Positions 9,464-19,406 of a stretch of 64,000 bases of DNA are shown here, one piece after another (the first letter of the stretch is position 1; each line of letters opens with the position of its first letter). This DNA comes from Sphingomonas echinoides ATCC 14820. Its GTDB lineage: Bacteria; Pseudomonadota; Alphaproteobacteria; Sphingomonadales; Sphingomonadaceae. The stretch covers positions 2,438,527 to 2,502,526 of the forward strand of contig NZ_JH584235.1 in the NCBI RefSeq assembly GCF_000241465.1, given 5' to 3'. The position numbers and the translations under genes are program-made. Below the pieces are notes generated by a model. The model was given only the letters and a program-made list of their open reading frames with translations. It made no database searches and was not told the DNA's origin.

Positions 9464-11224
9464 TTATCCCGCGCGCTTGAACGCCCAGCTCACACTCGCC
9501 CCACCCGCAGGCGATTCGCCGGTGATGAGGAGTTGCATCGTCGCATGCGGGCGGCCATCGGCATCGATCCACACGCTTTCCTCGACCGCCAGCGTGCCGC
9601 CGCGACAGCGGAACTGCCACAACCCGCCCCCCGGCAATCGCAACAACGCCGCAAGGCCATCGGCGGTTGGCGACACTTGCACACCCACCCCAAGGTGAAA
9701 CCGGACGGCGAAACCAGTCGCCGCCAGCTTGCGGCGCTTGGTCGCCGGGAGCAGCATATCTTCGCCCCGTAGCTCGCGGCCATCGCTGGCCAGGATGAGC
9801 TGGCGACGGTGCAGAAACCCGAAGCGGCGGGCATAACCGTCATGGCTGGCCTCGACGCGGCTCAACCCCTCGCTCTCCTGCCGCGCCAGCTCGACCTCCG
9901 ACACGCCGCGCCCGAGCGTACCGTCGGCATGGATTGCGGTCGAATTGCTATCGCCGACGATCAGCGTCGAGTGCGCCGCCGTGGTGCGCAACCCCTCGGC
10001 CAGCGCTGCCGGAAGCTGCACCACACCCGCGCGCGCGCCACCGCAATTGACGACGAGCCGCTGCGCGCCATCGGACATCTCAAACGCCAGCGTCGATGCG
10101 CACCCACCCTCGACCAGCCGCGCAATCGGCGGCGGCGCACCGTCGAGGATCACCACCGTGGCCCCGGCAGCGAGCCGCTGATAGCCCCATTCGCGCGCCT
10201 GGCGGAGCGGACGCGTGCGCACGCCCGTTGCCGTGATGATCTGGTCGAGCGCGGCGGCCCCGATCGGCGCACCGCCTTGCCAACTGCTGACATCGTGATC
10301 GCCGTGGCAGACGCCGAGCAAGGCCGGAACCAGCGCTGCGATCGCATTGGTGACGCTCGTCGGCGCTTCGAGCCGCCGCGCAGCATAAACTTCGCGCAAA
10401 GCGGTCAACAGCATCAGCAGATCGACCTGTGCGGCGGGCGCACGCGCGACATTGCCGCCATCTTCAAAGATCGACGCCGCCAGCGTCTTGGCGAGTGCAG
10501 CTTCGGTGGCACTGCGCCGCGCATCGCCGCCCGGGATCAGCAAACCGGCCGCGACCACGCCGCACATCGCCGCGACGCGCGGCGCGCCCGGCGCGGCCTT
10601 TTCCGCGCCACGGTCGATATGCCGCGCGCCGCGCGCCAGCGTGTTGAGCACGCGGCTGCGGTAGACGAGATCGGTAGACGACAGGATGAGCGGCGCGTGC
10701 GCGGTCCACAGCAGGATCCGCCGTCCCCACAGATCCGCGCGCCACGCGGGCTCGCTGACGGTGTCGGCATGGGCATCGAGCCAACGTCGCATCAGCGCCT
10801 CGGCAACGGGGATTCCCTGCGCCCGCGTGGCCACGGTCGAGAGATCGCGCAGCCAGGAAAAGCCGTGCAGATACTCGGCAAAAGCCTTGGAAAAATCGGG
10901 CTTCGCCAAATCGAGCGCCGCGATCGCGCGCGATTCGCCGCGGAAGCTCAGCCGACCGTCGAGCAATGCGTTGCCGCGCCGGGTATCGCCCAAAAAGGGA
11001 TCGTCCGGGACTGCGATCAGCTTCAGCGGGTGCCGACCTTTCAGCCGCATCCCGTGAATGGGCGTGCGCCAGGTCAGCCGATGAAAGTGTTCGGCCAGAC
11101 GTTCGGCCAACGACAACCCCTTGTCTCCCCCTTGGCGGATCAACCGCTTGCCCTCGTCGATGCTGTCGCCCTGCACATTGGGGCCAGACTCGATCGGGGC
11201 TCCAAGGGAGGACGGGATACCCAT
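9464..11224 (-). CDS. heparinase II/III family protein
   Basis: A 586-residue protein. The N-terminal two thirds form an alpha-helical toroid-like region ([31 protein letters not shown]). The C-terminal third is a beta-rich domain ([37 protein letters not shown]) typical of the heparinase II/III C-terminal fold. No signal peptide is obvious. Homologues next to rpe and purH are common in sphingomonads (from memory). The true substrate is unknown; cytoplasmic or periplasmic cleavage of a uronic-acid polymer is possible. It starts directly beside the rpe stop, which suggests one transcript. Confidence 0.85.
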   Translation of the reverse strand: MGIPSSLGAPIESGPNVQGDSIDEGKRLIRQGGDKGLSLAERLAEHFHRLTWRTPIHGMRLKGRHPLKLIAVPDDPFLGDTRRGNALLDGRLSFRGESRAIAALDLAKPDFSKAFAEYLHGFSWLRDLSTVATRAQGIPVAEALMRRWLDAHADTVSEPAWRADLWGRRILLWTAHAPLILSSTDLVYRSRVLNTLARGARHIDRGAEKAAPGAPRVAAMCGVVAAGLLIPGGDARRSATEAALAKTLAASIFEDGGNVARAPAAQVDLLMLLTALREVYAARRLEAPTSVTNAIAALVPALLGVCHGDHDVSSWQGGAPIGAAALDQIITATGVRTRPLRQAREWGYQRLAAGATVVILDGAPPPIARLVEGGCASTLAFEMSDGAQRLVVNCGGARAGVVQLPAALAEGLRTTAAHSTLIVGDSNSTAIHADGTLGRGVSEVELARQESEGLSRVEASHDGYARRFGFLHRRQLILASDGRELRGEDMLLPATKRRKLAATGFAVRFHLGVGVQVSPTADGLAALLRLPGGGLWQFRCRGGTLAVEESVWIDADGRPHATMQLLITGESPAGGASVSWAFKRAG

Positions 11225-11887
11225 CTAGCCGCGCAGGCCCGCGATATTGGCGGCGTAAGCGCCGGGGCCACCGCGGAAGGTCGCCGTGCCCGCGACCAGC
11301 GCATCAGCCCCGGCGGCGATCGCGCGCGGTGCCGTCACCAGATCGATCCCGCCATCGACTTCCAAATCAACATCATAGCCGCCCTTGTCGATCATCTTGC
11401 GCACCGCCTCGATCTTGCGCAGCGAACTTTCGATGAACGCCTGACCACCAAAGCCGGGGTTGACGCTCATGATGAGGACCAGATCGACCTCTTCCAGCAG
11501 ATAGTCGAGCGCCTTGGCCGGGGTCTGCGGGGTCAGCACCACGCCGGGGCGCTTACCCAAGCTGCGAATGTGCTGGAGGCTGCGATGGGTATGCGGCCCC
11601 GCTTCGACATGAATGCTGATCGTATCGGCGCCCGCCTCGGCAAAGGCATCGAGATAACGATCGACCGGCGCGATCATCAAATGCACGTCGAGCGGCTTGG
11701 TCGTGTGCGGACGGATCGCCTTCACCACCGCCGGGCCGATCGAGATATTGGGCACGAAATGCCCGTCCATCACATCGACATGGATCCAGTCCGCGCCCGC
11801 GGCATCGATCGCGCGGACTTCCTCGCCCAATTTGGCGAAATCGGCGGACAGGATCGACGGCGCGATGCGGACGGGACGGTAAGTCAT
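11225..11887 (-). CDS. rpe: ribulose-phosphate 3-epimerase
   Basis: Interconverts ribulose-5-phosphate and xylulose-5-phosphate in the pentose phosphate and carbon-shuffling pathways. This is a 220-residue TIM barrel with APSILSADFAKLGEE at the N-terminus, the metal/catalytic block WIHVDVMDGHFVPNI, HLM, MSVNPGFGGQ and the phosphate-binding LEVDGGI...AGADALVAGTA. Length and motifs are typical. It lies between rsmB and the heparinase gene on the same strand, with a 46-bp gap from rsmB. Confidence 0.97.
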   Translation of the reverse strand: MTYRPVRIAPSILSADFAKLGEEVRAIDAAGADWIHVDVMDGHFVPNISIGPAVVKAIRPHTTKPLDVHLMIAPVDRYLDAFAEAGADTISIHVEAGPHTHRSLQHIRSLGKRPGVVLTPQTPAKALDYLLEEVDLVLIMSVNPGFGGQAFIESSLRKIEAVRKMIDKGGYDVDLEVDGGIDLVTAPRAIAAGADALVAGTATFRGGPGAYAANIAGLRG

Positions 11888-11933
11888 AAGGCGTCAGCCT
11901 CTAGCACGGCCACACCGACGGGCAAGCAAGGGA

Positions 11934-13208
11934 TTACCCGGCGCGGCGTAGGCGCGCGATGAAAAAGCCATCATTGCCGCCGGGATCGACCATACCGGGA
12001 AGCGTGCGCACCCATCCACCGGGATTGGGCACTATGCCAACCGGAAGCGCATCCTGCGGGACGGCCTCGATCGCATAGTCGCTGCGCGCCGCGAGAAAGC
12101 GCTTCAACTGCGCCTCCCCCTCCGCCGGTTCCAGCGAACAGGTCGCAAAAACCAGCATCCCGCCCGGCTTCACCCAATCGGCGGCGCGGGCGAGCAATTT
12201 TGCCTGCAGCGCGGCCAGTTCGGTGATCTGCGACGGGCGGATGCGGTGGAGCACGTCGGGATGACGGCGGAAAATGCCGGTCGCGCTACACGGCGCATCG
12301 AGCAGCACCGCATCGGCGGGGGCGGGCGGCGACCACAACAGCAAATCGGCCACGATCACCTCTGCGCTCAGATGCGTGCGTTCCAGATTTTCGCGAAGTC
12401 GCGCCAGACGACTTTCCGACGAATCGACCGAAGTGACGCTCCAGCCGGCACTTGCGAGCTGCATCGTCTTGCCGCCGGGGGCCGCGCACAGATCAAGCGC
12501 GACGCCGGGCCCACGCCCGAGCAAACGGGCGGGCAGCGAGGCTGCAATGTCCTGCACCCACCAGCTTCCCTCCTCGAACCCCGGCAATTCGGGCACATGC
12601 GCCGAAGGCAGGCGCACATGACCGGGCAGCAGCGAAACGCCCCCCAACGCCTCCGCCATCGCGGTCGTAGTGGCGGGATCGGCGAGCGTCAGGTCGAGCG
12701 GCGGTGGTGCCGCCATCGCGCGCTCCGCCGCCTCGATCCCATCATCGCCCCAGGCGGCGTGCCAGCGAATCGCCACCGGATCGGGTAGGGTCGGCTGCTC
12801 GGGAAGCTGGTCGCCACCGCGCATCAATGTGCCGAACACGCCGTGGACAAGCTTGCGCGGGCCGCCATCGACCAGTGGCAGCACGGTCGAAATCGCGGCG
12901 TGCGGCGGCGTACCGAGCGACAAGGCCTGGACGAGCGCGATGCGGAGCGCAAAGCGTGCCTTGGCATCATCCGGCAACCGCGTCTTGGTCGCCGAATCGA
13001 TCAGCGCGTCGAGATCGGGCAAGCGGCGCAGCACCTCGGCCGCGATCGCATGCGCCAGCGCCCGATCGTCGGAACGCTCGATCCCCGCCGTCGCGCGGCC
13101 GATCGCCGCTTCCAGCGGAACGCCCTGGCGCAACACGGCATCGAGCAGACGCAGCGCCGCACGGCGCGCAGGGACGCCCGGCGGATCGACCGGTTCGGGC
13201 TTGGGCAT
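11934..13208 (-). CDS. rsmB: 16S rRNA (cytosine-967-C5) methyltransferase, RsmB/NOP family
   Basis: Methylates a cytosine in 16S rRNA using SAM. The protein has an N-terminal NusB-like helical domain (about 1-135) and a Rossmann methyltransferase domain. The SAM motif is LDLCAAPGGKT, with the two catalytic cysteines in LDAPCSATG and ATCSLEPAEGE. It ends NDGFFIARLRR as in the family. The start is uncertain: ATG 13208 is used here, but the frame is also open from a TTG at 13235. First gene of the minus-strand run that continues into rpe. Confidence 0.93.
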   Translation of the reverse strand: MPKPEPVDPPGVPARRAALRLLDAVLRQGVPLEAAIGRATAGIERSDDRALAHAIAAEVLRRLPDLDALIDSATKTRLPDDAKARFALRIALVQALSLGTPPHAAISTVLPLVDGGPRKLVHGVFGTLMRGGDQLPEQPTLPDPVAIRWHAAWGDDGIEAAERAMAAPPPLDLTLADPATTTAMAEALGGVSLLPGHVRLPSAHVPELPGFEEGSWWVQDIAASLPARLLGRGPGVALDLCAAPGGKTMQLASAGWSVTSVDSSESRLARLRENLERTHLSAEVIVADLLLWSPPAPADAVLLDAPCSATGIFRRHPDVLHRIRPSQITELAALQAKLLARAADWVKPGGMLVFATCSLEPAEGEAQLKRFLAARSDYAIEAVPQDALPVGIVPNPGGWVRTLPGMVDPGGNDGFFIARLRRAG

Positions 13209-13333
13209 ATAGCGGCGGGGCGGCGGAAGGGTCAAAAGCGAAGTCTCTCATTCATGGGTTGTGGGTTGAATTGCGCGGAAAGACCGCCAATGTCACGCAT
13301 TGCTCGGCATCGTGCCGTCCCAAGGAACGCCCC

Positions 13334-13513
13334 ATGGCCCGTCGCCCGCCGCATGTGAAGCCACCCACCTATCTCAGCGCGAACCCGCCGCTGCCGCAAC
13401 CCGAGCCGAAACCGGCGGCGATCGCCGGGCAAAGCGCGAAGGGTGACCCCGATGGCCTTGATCCCACCCGCTATGGCGACTGGGAACTCAACGGCATCGC
13501 GATCGACTTCTAG
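13334..13513 (+). CDS. DUF1674 / succinate dehydrogenase assembly factor 4-like small protein
   Basis: A 59-residue protein, Pro-rich at the N-terminus and ending in GLDPTRYGDWELNGIAIDF. The PTRYGDWE...DF tail is the signature of DUF1674/SDHAF4, a family that in eukaryotes helps assemble the flavinated succinate dehydrogenase subunit. A good AAGGA precedes ATG 13334 by 7 bases. The gene stands alone between two minus-strand genes, divergent from rsmB and convergent with gpsA. The role here is inferred from the family only. Confidence 0.85.
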   Translation: MARRPPHVKPPTYLSANPPLPQPEPKPAAIAGQSAKGDPDGLDPTRYGDWELNGIAIDF

Positions 13514-13519
13514 GGTCGG

Positions 13520-14491
13520 TTATTCCCGCCGCAGCGGACGCGCGAGCAGCGCGCCGACCACCGCAGCGACATCACGCCCGTCGAGCAACGCACAGACCGC
13601 GTCCACCACCGGCATATCCACGCCCGCTTCGGCTGCCGCCGCCTGCAATACGGGTGCCGTGAACGCGCCTTCAGCAACGGTCAGCCGATCTGCGAGCAGG
13701 TCCGCCGCGCGCTTGCCCTGGCCAAGCCCGACCCCGAGCGAAAAGTTGCGCGAACTGGTCGACGAACAGGTCAGCACCAGATCGCCCAGACCCGACAAGC
13801 CGCTCAGCGTCTCCGCCCGCGCGCCGCGCGCAAGGCCAAAGCGCGTCATCTCGGCAAAGCCGCGCGCGATCAAGGCGGCGCGCGCATTCTGGCCCAGCCC
13901 CGCGCCCTCGACCACGCCGCAGGCGATGGCGAGCACATTCTTGACCGCGCCGCCAATCTCCGCCCCGATCACATCGGTTGAGGCATAGGGACGGAAGCTC
14001 GGGCTGGCGAGCCGATCGGCCAGCGCCGCGCCGAGTGCTGCATCGGCACAAGCGAGCGTCACCGCCGTCGGCTGCCCCGCCGCCACTTCATGCGCAAAGG
14101 TCGGGCCGGACAGCACCGCAATCGGCGCATCCGGATAGAGTTGCTGCGCCACTTCGCCGACTAGGAGTTGCGTTCCCGCCTCAATCCCCTTGGCGCACAG
14201 CACCAGCGGCGTCGTGGCGACGGGGGTTTCGGCGAGCACTGCGCGGACATGCTGCGCGGGCGCGACCACCAACAGCGCATCGCACCCCGCCAGATCCGCC
14301 AGCGCACCGGTCGCCCGGATCGAGCGCGGCAGCGCGATGCCTGCGAGAAAGCGGCTATTCTCGTGCGTCTGGTTGATCGAAGCGACCACTTCGGGCTCGC
14401 GCGCCCACAGCAAGACAGGATCACCGCTGCGCGCAGCAACCTGCGCCAGCGCGGTGCCCCAGGCCCCGCCGCCAATAACGCCGATCTTCAT
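13520..14491 (-). CDS. gpsA: NAD(P)H-dependent glycerol-3-phosphate dehydrogenase
   Basis: Reduces dihydroxyacetone phosphate to sn-glycerol-3-phosphate for phospholipid synthesis. The 323-residue protein begins [16 protein letters not shown] (Rossmann fold) and has [12 protein letters not shown], the catalytic lysine block [16 protein letters not shown] and the C-terminal [16 protein letters not shown] motif. ATG 14491 overlaps the tsaD stop by 4 bp. The frame stays open upstream to 14842, but that part is antisense-like coding shadow of tsaD. Confidence 0.96.
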   Translation of the reverse strand: MKIGVIGGGAWGTALAQVAARSGDPVLLWAREPEVVASINQTHENSRFLAGIALPRSIRATGALADLAGCDALLVVAPAQHVRAVLAETPVATTPLVLCAKGIEAGTQLLVGEVAQQLYPDAPIAVLSGPTFAHEVAAGQPTAVTLACADAALGAALADRLASPSFRPYASTDVIGAEIGGAVKNVLAIACGVVEGAGLGQNARAALIARGFAEMTRFGLARGARAETLSGLSGLGDLVLTCSSTSSRNFSLGVGLGQGKRAADLLADRLTVAEGAFTAPVLQAAAAEAGVDMPVVDAVCALLDGRDVAAVVGALLARPLRRE

Positions 14492-15519
14492 GCCTTCACC
14501 CCCGCGCCGCGAACCGCCTCTGCCCCCGGATCGAGCGGCCAGCGTGGCCGTGCGGCGATGTCGAGCGGGTCGGTCAACCCCGCTGCAAAGCGCTCTGCCC
14601 CGGCCCAGCCGATCATCGCGGCATTGTCTGTGCACAGCCACAAGGGCGGCGCGACGAAGCGCAAGCCGTGCGTGTCGGCCAAGCCGCTCAGCGCCGTGCG
14701 CACCGCCGTGTTCGCGGCCACCCCGCCCGCCACCACCAGTGCGGTCGCAGCGCCAGCGCGGTCGAGCGCACGGACGGTGCGATCGAGCAGGCAATCGACT
14801 ACGGCCGCCTGGAAGGAGGCCGCCAGATCCTCGACGCTCCACGTCTTGGCGTCATGCGCGCGCACCACCGCGCTCTTCAGGCCCGCAAAGGAGAAATGCG
14901 GCTCGGCCGATCCCTTCAGCGGGCGCGGCAACGGCACGATCGGTCGCCCCAACGCCGCCGCCGCCTCGACCGCGGGTCCACCGGGGAAGCCCAGCCCCAG
15001 CACCTTGGCGGTCTTGTCGAACGCTTCGCCTGCGGCATCGTCGATCGTGGTGGCGAGGCGGCGATAGCGTGCGACGCCTTCGACCAGCAGCAATTGGCAA
15101 TGCCCGCCCGAAACCAGCAGCAGCAGATAGGGAAAAGCGAGATCGGGATCGGACAGGCGCGGCGACAGCGCATGGCCTTCTAGGTGATTGACCGCGACCA
15201 GCGGCTTGCCCGCCGCATGGGCCAACGCCTTGCCCGTGACCAGCCCGACCATCACACCGCCGATCAGGCCCGGCCCTGCCGTCGCCGCGACCGCATCGAC
15301 ATCGGCCAGCGTCACCCCGGCGTCGGCCAGCGCCGCCTCGACCAAGGGCGCCAGCACTTCGACATGCGCGCGCGCCGCGATTTCAGGCACCACGCCGCCA
15401 AACGGGCGGTGCGCCGCCTCCTGCCCCGCCAAACGGTGGGCGAGAATGCGCCGGTCGGAGGTCACCAGCGCTGCCGCCGTTTCGTCGCAGCTCGATTCAA
15501 GGCCAAGGATCAGTGCCAT
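14488..15519 (-). CDS. tsaD: tRNA N6-adenosine threonylcarbamoyltransferase
   Basis: Transfers threonylcarbamoyl to A37 of ANN-decoding tRNAs, working with TsaB, TsaC and TsaE, which are not in the window. The 343-residue protein begins [18 protein letters not shown] and has the metal-binding HMEGH-type motif as [11 protein letters not shown], with [28 protein letters not shown] and [12 protein letters not shown] 15519 is chosen over an upstream in-frame start because it matches the family N-terminus. It is transcribed divergently from hemC across 83 bp and overlaps gpsA. Confidence 0.97.
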   Translation of the reverse strand: MALILGLESSCDETAAALVTSDRRILAHRLAGQEAAHRPFGGVVPEIAARAHVEVLAPLVEAALADAGVTLADVDAVAATAGPGLIGGVMVGLVTGKALAHAAGKPLVAVNHLEGHALSPRLSDPDLAFPYLLLLVSGGHCQLLLVEGVARYRRLATTIDDAAGEAFDKTAKVLGLGFPGGPAVEAAAALGRPIVPLPRPLKGSAEPHFSFAGLKSAVVRAHDAKTWSVEDLAASFQAAVVDCLLDRTVRALDRAGAATALVVAGGVAANTAVRTALSGLADTHGLRFVAPPLWLCTDNAAMIGWAGAERFAAGLTDPLDIAARPRWPLDPGAEAVRGAGVKA

Positions 15520-15602
15520 GCACCGCCCGTAGCGTGTTGCGCGGCGCTTGTCGAAATCGGGTCGCTTCGCCACAAAGGGCGCTCGCAATGGAGGGGAAGC
15601 GC

Positions 15603-16523
15603 GTGACCAGCCCACAACTCAAACTCGGCACACGCGGATCGCCGCTCGCGCTGGTGCAAGCCAATATGGTGCGCGACACGCTGTGCCATGCGCATGGCTG
15701 GACGACCGACGCAGTCGAGATCGTGCCGATCAAGACCACCGGCGACCGCGTACAGGATGTGGCGCTCGCCGAGATCGGCGGCAAGGCGTTGTGGACCAAG
15801 GAACTCGACCGCGCGCTGCTGTCGGGTGAGATCGATTGCGCGGTCCATTCGATGAAGGATGTCGAGACGATCCGGCCCGCCGCCATCGCCATCGCAGCGA
15901 TGCTGCCGCGCGCCGATGTGCGCGACCGGCTGATCGGGGCCGAGAGCATCGCCGCGCTCCGCCCGAACGCGATCGTCGGCACCAGCTCGCCGCGCCGCGT
16001 CGCGCAATTGCGACGGATGCGGCCCGATCTGACGACCGTGCTGTTTCGCGGCAATGTCGATACCCGCCTCGCCAAGGTCGCCGCAGGCGCGGTCGACGCC
16101 TCGATGCTCGCGGCAGCGGGGCTCGATCGGCTTGGCCGCCCCGATGTCGGCGTCGGAATCGCGATCGACGTCATGCTGCCCGCCCCCGCACAGGGCGCGG
16201 TCGGGATCGAGGCGCGGGCAAGCGATGCGCGCATGCTCGGCTTGCTCGCCGCGATCGACGATGCGGCGACGCATTGCTGCGTGCTGGTCGAGCGCGCGCT
16301 GCTGGCCGCCCTCCAGGCCGATTGCCATTCCCCGGTGGCCGCACTGGCGACGCGCGACGCCGACACCATCCGCCTGCGCGCCGAATTGTTTGCCGAGGAT
16401 GGCAGCGCCCATGTCGCGGGCGAAGCAAGCGGGGCGGTTGGCGATGCTGCGCTGGCCGAGCGACTGGCGGCCGATCTGCTGGCGCGGGCCCCCGCTTCGG
16501 TACGGCGGCTGTTCGCGGCGTGA
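15603..16523 (+). CDS. hemC: hydroxymethylbilane synthase (porphobilinogen deaminase)
   Basis: Polymerises four porphobilinogens into hydroxymethylbilane in haem synthesis. The sequence starts [14 protein letters not shown] and has [26 protein letters not shown] and the cofactor-attachment cysteine in [12 protein letters not shown]. The start is GTG 15603, preceded by GGAGGGGAAG at good spacing; an ATG at 15588 lies in front of that site. The 306-residue product fits the family. It overlaps hemD by 4 bp (GTGA). Confidence 0.96.
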   Translation: MTSPQLKLGTRGSPLALVQANMVRDTLCHAHGWTTDAVEIVPIKTTGDRVQDVALAEIGGKALWTKELDRALLSGEIDCAVHSMKDVETIRPAAIAIAAMLPRADVRDRLIGAESIAALRPNAIVGTSSPRRVAQLRRMRPDLTTVLFRGNVDTRLAKVAAGAVDASMLAAAGLDRLGRPDVGVGIAIDVMLPAPAQGAVGIEARASDARMLGLLAAIDDAATHCCVLVERALLAALQADCHSPVAALATRDADTIRLRAELFAEDGSAHVAGEASGAVGDAALAERLAADLLARAPASVRRLFAA

Positions 16524-17191
16524 CCACGCTGGCGGTGTTGCGGCCCGAGCCGGGCAATGCCGCCACCATCGCCCGCGCCCGGGCCGCCGGGTTCAAAACC
16601 GTGTCGGTCCCGTTGTTCGCGGTTCAGGCGCTCGCTTGGGATGTCCCCGATGCCGCGCGATTCGATTCGCTGATCCTGACCAGCGCCAACGCGCTGCGCT
16701 TCGGCGGGCCCGGATTGGAGGCGCTGCGGCAGCTTCCCGTTCTGGCGGTCGGGCCGCGCACCGCTGCCGCCGCACGCGCGGCGAGTTTTGACGTCATGGC
16801 GACGGGTGAGGGCACGGCCGCCGACATCGCTGCGCTCGCCAGCGCGAACGGATTTACCACCGCCTTGCACCTGACCGGCCGCGACCGCACGCTGGAGCGC
16901 GGCGGGCCGATTGCAGCGGTTGTGCCCGTCTATGAAAGTGCCCCGATCCCGATCGAGGAGACCGCGCTTCGCACGCTCGCCGGGACGATCGCGCTGCTGC
17001 ATTCGGCACGCGCGGCGCGGCGGCTGGGGGCTTTGGTCGACGGAACGGGCATGGACCGCGCGACCCTGGGCATCGCGGCGTTCAGTTCGGCAATCGCCAC
17101 CGCCGCCGGGCATGGGTGGCGCGAGGTCGCTGTCGCAGCGACACCGGACGACGCCGCGCTCTTCGCCGCGGTGCGCGCGACGAGCCGTTGA
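16520..17191 (+). CDS. hemD: uroporphyrinogen-III synthase
   Basis: A 223-residue protein that closes and isomerises hydroxymethylbilane to uroporphyrinogen III. The family is poorly conserved. Supporting signs are [23 protein letters not shown] at the N-terminus, the SLILTSANALR block, AVGPRTAAAARAASF, and position directly behind hemC with a GTGA overlap. The GTG at 16520 sets the start. The longer frame open from 15836 is out-of-frame shadow of hemC. Confidence 0.9.
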   Translation: MTTLAVLRPEPGNAATIARARAAGFKTVSVPLFAVQALAWDVPDAARFDSLILTSANALRFGGPGLEALRQLPVLAVGPRTAAAARAASFDVMATGEGTAADIAALASANGFTTALHLTGRDRTLERGGPIAAVVPVYESAPIPIEETALRTLAGTIALLHSARAARRLGALVDGTGMDRATLGIAAFSSAIATAAGHGWREVAVAATPDDAALFAAVRATSR

Positions 17192-17222
17192 CCGCCCGCG
17201 TCAGCGCCCCGATAAGGCGGCG

Positions 17223-18269
17223 ATGGACGCCACCCCACCTCCCGTCCCTGAAACCGCGCCTGCGCCTTCCGACTCACCTCGGGTAGAGCCGATCACGCCG
17301 CGTATCGTTCCCCCCTTCGTGCCGCCCCCACGGGTCGCGGCGTCGGACGGGCTCGGTTGGCGGCGGGCGATCGCGCTCGGGTTGATCGCGTTCCTGATCG
17401 GGGCCAGCGCGACGGCCTTCGTCATCTTGCGTCTGGTGCGCGGCGGCGACACAAAGCCGGTCGCAACGGTCACGCTCCCGGTTGGCAGCAACGGGCAAGC
17501 CCCGGTGGTGATCGTACCCAGCAAGACCAATGCCCCGGTCCCGACGATCGACTTGGCCGCTTTGTCCAGCCGCGAGGCCGAATTGGCCGACAAGATCGGT
17601 GATCTGGAAGTACGGTCGGGCACGATCGATCGCGATGCACGCCGCGCCTCTGGCTATGCGACGCGGGGTGAGGGGCTGATGGTCGCCTTCGCCGCGCGCC
17701 GGGCGCTCGATCGCGGGCTTAATCTCGGTTTTCTCGAGGATCAGTTGCATGAGCGCTTCGGCAACGCCCAGCCTGCTGCCGTTGCCACGATCGTGCAGGC
17801 CGCGCGCGAACCCGTAACGCTCGAAGATCTCCGCATCGGCCTGGACGGGGTTGCGCCCGAACTGATGACGGGGGCGGCCAGCACCGGCTGGTGGCAAAGC
17901 CTGACCCGCGAGCTGAGCAATCTGGTCGTGGTGCGCAAAGCGGGGACACCGTCGCCCTTGCCAGTCGACCGCGTGGCCCGGGCGCGGCGATTGCTCGATG
18001 CTGGGCAAGTCGAGGCCGCCTTGGCCGAAGTTTCGCGCACGCCCGGTGCGCCCCGCGCCGAACGTTGGACGAGCGCGGCACGGCGCTACATCGCAGCACG
18101 ACGCGCGCTCGATACGATCGAAAGCGCCGCCCTTTTTGCCCCCGGGGTCAACGCCGCACCCGCTGCCGTCGTCGCACCCGCCCCAACAGTGCCGGCTGCG
18201 CAGGGCGTGTCGGCACCCGCGGGTGCCGCGCCTCAACCGACGCCGCAGCCCACAGTTCCGGCGCGCTAG
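17223..18269 (+). CDS. single-pass membrane protein following hemCD (mitofilin/HemX-like position)
   Basis: A 348-residue protein with a Pro-rich cytoplasmic N-terminus, one transmembrane helix at about residues 49-70 (AIALGLIAFLIGASATAFV), then an alanine-rich helical periplasmic domain and a Pro/Ala tail. The domain includes SREAELADKIGDLEVR and a helical WWQSLTRELSNLVVVRK region. Alphaproteobacterial hem loci often carry a mitofilin/HemX-like protein here, and the layout agrees, but I see no decisive motif. It begins 31 bp after hemD. Function in haem synthesis or membrane organisation is unproven. Confidence 0.7.
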   Translation: MDATPPPVPETAPAPSDSPRVEPITPRIVPPFVPPPRVAASDGLGWRRAIALGLIAFLIGASATAFVILRLVRGGDTKPVATVTLPVGSNGQAPVVIVPSKTNAPVPTIDLAALSSREAELADKIGDLEVRSGTIDRDARRASGYATRGEGLMVAFAARRALDRGLNLGFLEDQLHERFGNAQPAAVATIVQAAREPVTLEDLRIGLDGVAPELMTGAASTGWWQSLTRELSNLVVVRKAGTPSPLPVDRVARARRLLDAGQVEAALAEVSRTPGAPRAERWTSAARRYIAARRALDTIESAALFAPGVNAAPAAVVAPAPTVPAAQGVSAPAGAAPQPTPQPTVPAR

Positions 18270-19063
18270 CCGTCGATCCGTTCGATCAGCGCCATCGCTC
18301 CGGCGGGCGCACGGACCTTCGCCCCATTGATGAAGAACACAAAGGTCTCGCGCGGCACCACCGGCGCGGGTTCGGCGAGACGCGGGAGGTGATCGGGCGC
18401 TTCGCCCCGCGCCCACCCGCGCGCCGCCTCAGCCCAGCGGTCGAGCACTGCCGGAGCATAGCCGGTCGGCTCCTCCTCAACCGCAGCTTCGAGCCGGGCA
18501 TAGACGAAATCCCCGCTGACATCGGCGATCGCCGGATAGTCCGCCGAATCGGCATAGACAATCGCCACACCGGCGGCGCGCGCCAGCGCGACGAATTCGG
18601 GGACCTGAAAACTGGCGTGGCGAACCTGCACCGCGTGACGAAGCGCAACGCCGTCCTGATGCGTCGGCAGCAGCTTCAGAAACGCCCCGAAATCGTCGGG
18701 GTCGAACTGCTTCGTCGCCATGAATTGCCACAAGATCGGCCCCAGCCGGTCGCCCAGCTCGACAATCCCCTGCCCCGTGAAGCGCGCGATCGATTCGCTA
18801 GCCTCGGCCAGGACCTTGCGATTGGTGCAGTAGCGCGAGGCTTTGAGCGCAAAGACAAAGCCGTCCGGCACGGTTTTCGCCCAGGATGCGAAGGTCGCCG
18901 GCTTTTGTGAGGAATAATAGGTTCCGTTGACCTCGATCGCGGTCAACTGCGCCGCCGCATATTCGAGTTCGCGCTTGATCGGCCATTTCTCGGGGAAAAA
19001 TACCCCGCGCCACGGCTCATAGGTCCAGCCGCCAATGCCGATTCGGATTTTGCCTGTGGTCAT
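18266..19063 (-). CDS. DUF72 domain-containing protein
   Basis: A 265-residue TIM-barrel-like protein. It begins KIRIGIGGWTYEPWRGVFFP and has the family blocks EVNGTYYSSQKPATFASW, FVFALKASRYCTN and LGPILWQFMATKQFD, ending VFFINGAKVRAPAGA. DUF72 proteins have no firmly assigned reaction. ATG 19063 matches the family start; upstream in-frame codons to 19114 look spurious. It converges with the preceding plus-strand gene, their stops overlapping by 4 bp. Confidence 0.9.
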   Translation of the reverse strand: MTTGKIRIGIGGWTYEPWRGVFFPEKWPIKRELEYAAAQLTAIEVNGTYYSSQKPATFASWAKTVPDGFVFALKASRYCTNRKVLAEASESIARFTGQGIVELGDRLGPILWQFMATKQFDPDDFGAFLKLLPTHQDGVALRHAVQVRHASFQVPEFVALARAAGVAIVYADSADYPAIADVSGDFVYARLEAAVEEEPTGYAPAVLDRWAEAARGWARGEAPDHLPRLAEPAPVVPRETFVFFINGAKVRAPAGAMALIERIDG

Positions 19064-19146
19064 AGGCGCGACGCTAACCCAGACACGCAGCGCGTGCCAC
19101 CGCCGCGATGGCACCGTCGTCTAAGATTTCCGAGGAAGGAAATCGC

Positions 19147-19221
19147 TGGAGCGGGCGAAGGGATTCGAACCCTCGACCCCAACCTTGGCAAGGTTGTGCT
19201 CTACCCCTGAGCTACGCCCGC
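19147..19221 (-). tRNA. tRNA-Gly (anticodon GCC)
   Basis: On the minus strand the 75-base sequence runs from a 5' GCGGGCG acceptor strand through TAGCTCAGGGGTAGAGCA (D arm). The anticodon arm is CCTTGCCAAGG with GCC, and the T arm is GAGGGTTCGAATCCCTTC. It pairs back through CGCCCGC and ends in an encoded CCA. All four arms pair well. It reads glycine GGC and GGU codons. Confidence 0.97.
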
Positions 19222-19406
19222 TCTGGCGTTACGGCCCAATCCGTCGCTGACTGGGCAGGTAAGGCGGCGGGCTCTAACAGCGACATTCACGCTCGGCAAC
19301 CCCCTTATCGCAGCAAAGTGCATTCGCTGCCCCGATCGTGCGAAAAGGGTTGGCTTCGCGGCCCGAGCAACCACATAAGGCCGGGCACACTGGATTGGAG
19401 CGACAC

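Noticed and set aside
7705..9480. 591-codon plus-strand frame opposite purH
   Set aside because: It mirrors purH codon structure and has no recognisable domain; purH is intact on the minus strand.
9809..11962. 717-codon plus-strand frame opposite the heparinase and rpe genes
   Set aside because: It is a shadow of two well-supported minus-strand genes.
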